From assembly GCA_964571815.1 (NCBI GenBank), contig CAZNDN010000101.1, positions 1-14,928 of the forward strand: 14,928 nucleotides of DNA, read 5' to 3'. The notes beneath the pieces were generated by a model. That model did not search any database, had not been told where the DNA came from, and saw only the letters and a program-made list of their open reading frames with translations. A program made the translations under genes and the position numbers. Below are positions 13,901-14,928 of the stretch, in pieces; position 1 is the stretch's first letter, and every line of letters starts with the position of its first letter. The DNA comes from CAZNDN01 sp964571815. Its GTDB lineage: Bacteria; Fibrobacterota; Chitinivibrionia; Chitinivibrionales; WJKA01.

Positions 13901-14928
13901 AGGCGAAGGGTCGACGTTTCATTTCACGGTTCAGCTTGGTACGGCGGGCGAAAGGCTGAAAGCCGAAGCGCCGGCGGGTTGTGACGGCGGCGGCCAGGCG
14001 GTTCTTGTCGTGGACGACAATGAGTCGTGCCGAAAAGCCGCGCGGGAGTACCTGAGCGCGTGGAACTACCGGTGCCGGGCGGTGCCCGGCGTGGATGAGG
14101 CGATTGAGTGCCTGGTTGAAGCCTCCCGCAACAATGAACCCTTTGACTATGCCTTCATCGACAGCGAGATTGCCGGGGAGAGCGGGTATGATGCTGCTCG
14201 GCGGATCGGCGCCGCCGGCGACGTCGGTCCGGTTCGGCTCGTGCTCATGGCGCCGCTGAATGAGCGTAGGTCCGGGCATGCAAACGAGACGCAAGTATTC
14301 GATGCGCGTGTGGCAAAGCCCCTTCGACGATCAAGACTCAGGGAGTGTCTTGAGAGGTTGCGCGAGCGAAACGACGACGGTGGCTTGCGGACCGGTAAGA
14401 GTGGAAGGCCCGAATCCGGGTTCGGCAAAGCGGAGGAGGCGCGTATTCTGGTGGTTGACGACAGCGAAGTAGGCCTTATGGTGGCGGTGCAAACCCTCGA
14501 GAAGCTCGGATGCTCTGTAGCCACCGCCACCACGGGCCGTGAAGCGGTGAAGACCGCCGGGGAGCAGGAGTTCGACCTGATATTCATGGATATCCAGATG
14601 CCCGAGATGGACGGCTTCGAGGCAGCCCGGCTAATCAGAGGCGCACGCGAGCCGGCAAGCGCTGAGGATCCGGAACTGCCCGATTTGGAAGCTCGGGATC
14701 CCGAAGACGCGCGGCAGGAATCGGAACACAGAGGGGCAGAGGTGCAGGGGAGCAGAGGAGCAGAAAGCAGTAGTGTGATTCCTGTTAGTAAAGCACAAAG
14801 CAGTAGCGCTGGTCGTGCAGGTGCTTGCACTGGGATTCCAATCCGCAATCTCCAATCCGCATTCCGCAATCAGAGTGTTCCTATTATTGCGCTGACCGCC
14901 GACGTCTCCCGTCGTACCGAAGAGTTGT
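10956..14928 (+). CDS. Hybrid sensor histidine kinase (GAF-PAS3-HisKA-HATPase-REC-REC), 3' end beyond window
   Basis: A soluble hybrid kinase of at least 1324 residues. In order: GAF-like regions (about 45-205 and 250-370) joined by a coiled coil; three PAS domains (about 376-488, 500-611, 625-735), the third with C-x13-C-x2-C in RRCYEVIHG...ACGSC; HisKA with H779 in MSHEIRTPLNG; HATPase_c with N-box (LLNLATNAVKF, near 893), G1 DTGVGI and G2 GGTGLGLA; REC1 with acceptor D1069 and K in VAKP; REC2 with DD and D1212 (FMDIQMP). REC2 is split by about 75 foreign-looking residues between helix 3 and strand 4 (VPIIALTAD). No transmembrane helix is seen, so it senses in the cytoplasm. The start is uncertain: ATG 10956 is the longest, TTG 10983 follows GGAGG (10967-10971) at 11 nt, and ATG 11043 is where GC-rich codon use begins. 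An in-frame stop at 10932 sets the limit. It may phosphorylate the receiver protein just upstream; its stimulus is unknown. Confidence 0.93.
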   Translation, partial: MKNPEERFKLFKVVRKAIESGTGHETGATMRYPGGNDEPVRELLRFIRFSEHVAARIHGVRDREAILDTLMEEVISSGTYTSSVMLFADDASTLKLAALSAKPALIRKLEKKTGLRPGAFRVELKKSETWSRVARGGETLRVRAVDVVGELFPGPLAFAVVKLLGKQNEEGILTPLYRGKRIVGTLALSCPALYDEYVPSVQNLARHISAELELADDLRQRKRVQEHLLRTESDLRGRVRELNCFYGISEAVERPGATLPDILRESVELVPQSWQHSDVACARIVYDGVTYRSGRICGSRGACSECRNDHSAAELRAEGKPVGEIRVCYVENRPRADRGPFRKEEIRLLHAVAERLGRVIERYRATEKLRVSEAAARRIIDTMQEVYYRADTAGKILTVSPSATRITGYESVEELIGLDIARDIYAEPAQRKDFLKALTREGHVRDCELQLKRKDGSRATVLVSSSLIRDDAGKPRGVEGIIRDITAYRAQEQARRESEEKYRALFELSPDGILFCDIATKAARYANDSFCRMLGYSREEVTNMHFSRFHPPDRIERVAEAFEAQMRGEHSLARDIPCLRKDGTLLYADVNAMPVTVDGRQCLVGIFRDITERRRLEHRLGKAAAEWRATFDAVEDLIALIGRDHVIRRANRAMKELFAPGAVEGRRCYEVIHGTPTPAEACGSCRVFATGASTRQELKEKNLGDRWFDVVVSPVKGEDGSIKQVVHTMRDITDQKRASEQLRESNAQLEQAIARANGMAVKAEAANVAKSRFLANMSHEIRTPLNGVVGMSDLMSDTSLDPGQRQYLKVIRTSARSLLAIVNDILDYSKIEADKLQLEDREVDVETLVADVADMVASRAARGIEVVAIVHDSAASVFRGDPARLHQVLLNLATNAVKFTSQGEVVIEARSAQRDDSGSTLRFSVRDTGVGIAPADRTKLFESFEQLDVSTTRKFGGTGLGLAISRRLVEMMRGEIGVESIEGEGSTFHFTVQLGTAGERLKAEAPAGCDGGGQAVLVVDDNESCRKAAREYLSAWNYRCRAVPGVDEAIECLVEASRNNEPFDYAFIDSEIAGESGYDAARRIGAAGDVGPVRLVLMAPLNERRSGHANETQVFDARVAKPLRRSRLRECLERLRERNDDGGLRTGKSGRPESGFGKAEEARILVVDDSEVGLMVAVQTLEKLGCSVATATTGREAVKTAGEQEFDLIFMDIQMPEMDGFEAARLIRGAREPASAEDPELPDLEARDPEDARQESEHRGAEVQGSRGAESSSVIPVSKAQSSSAGRAGACTGIPIRNLQSAFRNQSVPIIALTADVSRRTEEL
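14649..14873 (+). repeat. In-frame repeat-like insertion inside the second receiver domain
   Basis: About 225 nt (75 codons, a multiple of three) separate the receiver's helix 3 (FEAARLIRGAR) from strand 4 (VPIIALTAD), where a handful of residues is normal. The DNA differs from the gene around it: two AAAGCAGTAG copies (14764-14773 and 14797-14806, 33 nt apart), a purine-rich GGGGCAGAGGTGCAGGGGAG-type run near 14730-14765, and TCCAATCCGCA twice (14837-14847, 14851-14861) followed by TTCCGCAATC (14862-14871). Codons such as AGT, ATT, CCT, GTT and AAA, rare elsewhere here, are common in it. It looks like intergenic repeat DNA captured in an open frame. The exact borders are uncertain by several codons. 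Confidence 0.7.

Noticed and set aside
14147..14869. Minus-strand open frame over the end of the hybrid kinase, with a hydrophobic stretch
   Set aside because: The hydrophobic part is the complement of the repeat insertion and the rest is antisense to the receiver domains.
1..14928. CRISPR array, tRNA, rRNA or intact insertion sequence
   Set aside because: No regularly spaced direct repeats with unique spacers, no cloverleaf, and no transposase-like frame were found.

Overview
The window is a GC-rich bacterial signal-transduction region in which every supported gene lies on the + strand. It is built around a soluble chemotaxis-type pathway. Strong Shine-Dalgarno sequences, a sigma-54 activator, a CheA/CheW/receptor set and a large hybrid histidine kinase fit a Gram-negative-type bacterium. 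The IscU/NifU-like scaffold, cysteine-rich PAS domains and a radical-SAM-like protein fit an anaerobic or redox-versatile lifestyle. Desulfobacterota-like or FCB/candidate-phylum lineages are plausible, but the sequence alone does not fix the phylum.

Layout. (1) 1-1641: a near-consensus sigma-70-type promoter (7-35), an NtrC-family sigma-54-dependent response regulator (159-1538) and an intrinsic terminator (1614-1641). (2) 1539-2255: about 0.7 kb without an intact gene. It holds three REP-like imperfect palindromes in alternating orientation and a decayed TetR-like N-terminus (about 1849-1965). (3) 2256-8875: a compact chemosensory operon of a receiver protein, CheA with two HPt domains, an IscU/NifU-N-like Fe-S scaffold protein, CheW, and a cytoplasmic methyl-accepting protein with three tandem Cys-rich PAS domains. 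A strong GC hairpin (8904-8928) follows. (4) 9035-10906: a radical-SAM-like/SPASM-like protein with a non-canonical cysteine motif, then a CheY-like receiver. (5) 10956 to the window end: a GAF/PAS hybrid histidine kinase with two receiver domains. The second receiver is interrupted by about 225 nt of in-frame, repeat-like, intergenic-looking sequence. The gene runs off the window.

How the genes may work together. The receptor has no membrane segment, so it senses something inside the cell and should control CheA through CheW. CheA can pass phosphate to the adjacent receiver protein. The most unusual point is the scaffold gene between cheA and cheW, next to a receptor whose three PAS domains each keep the same five cysteines. 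This suggests, by inference only, a chemosensory pathway that reads Fe-S status, metal or redox state. No cheR, cheB, cheC, cheD or flagellar gene is in the window, so whether the output is motility or something else is open.
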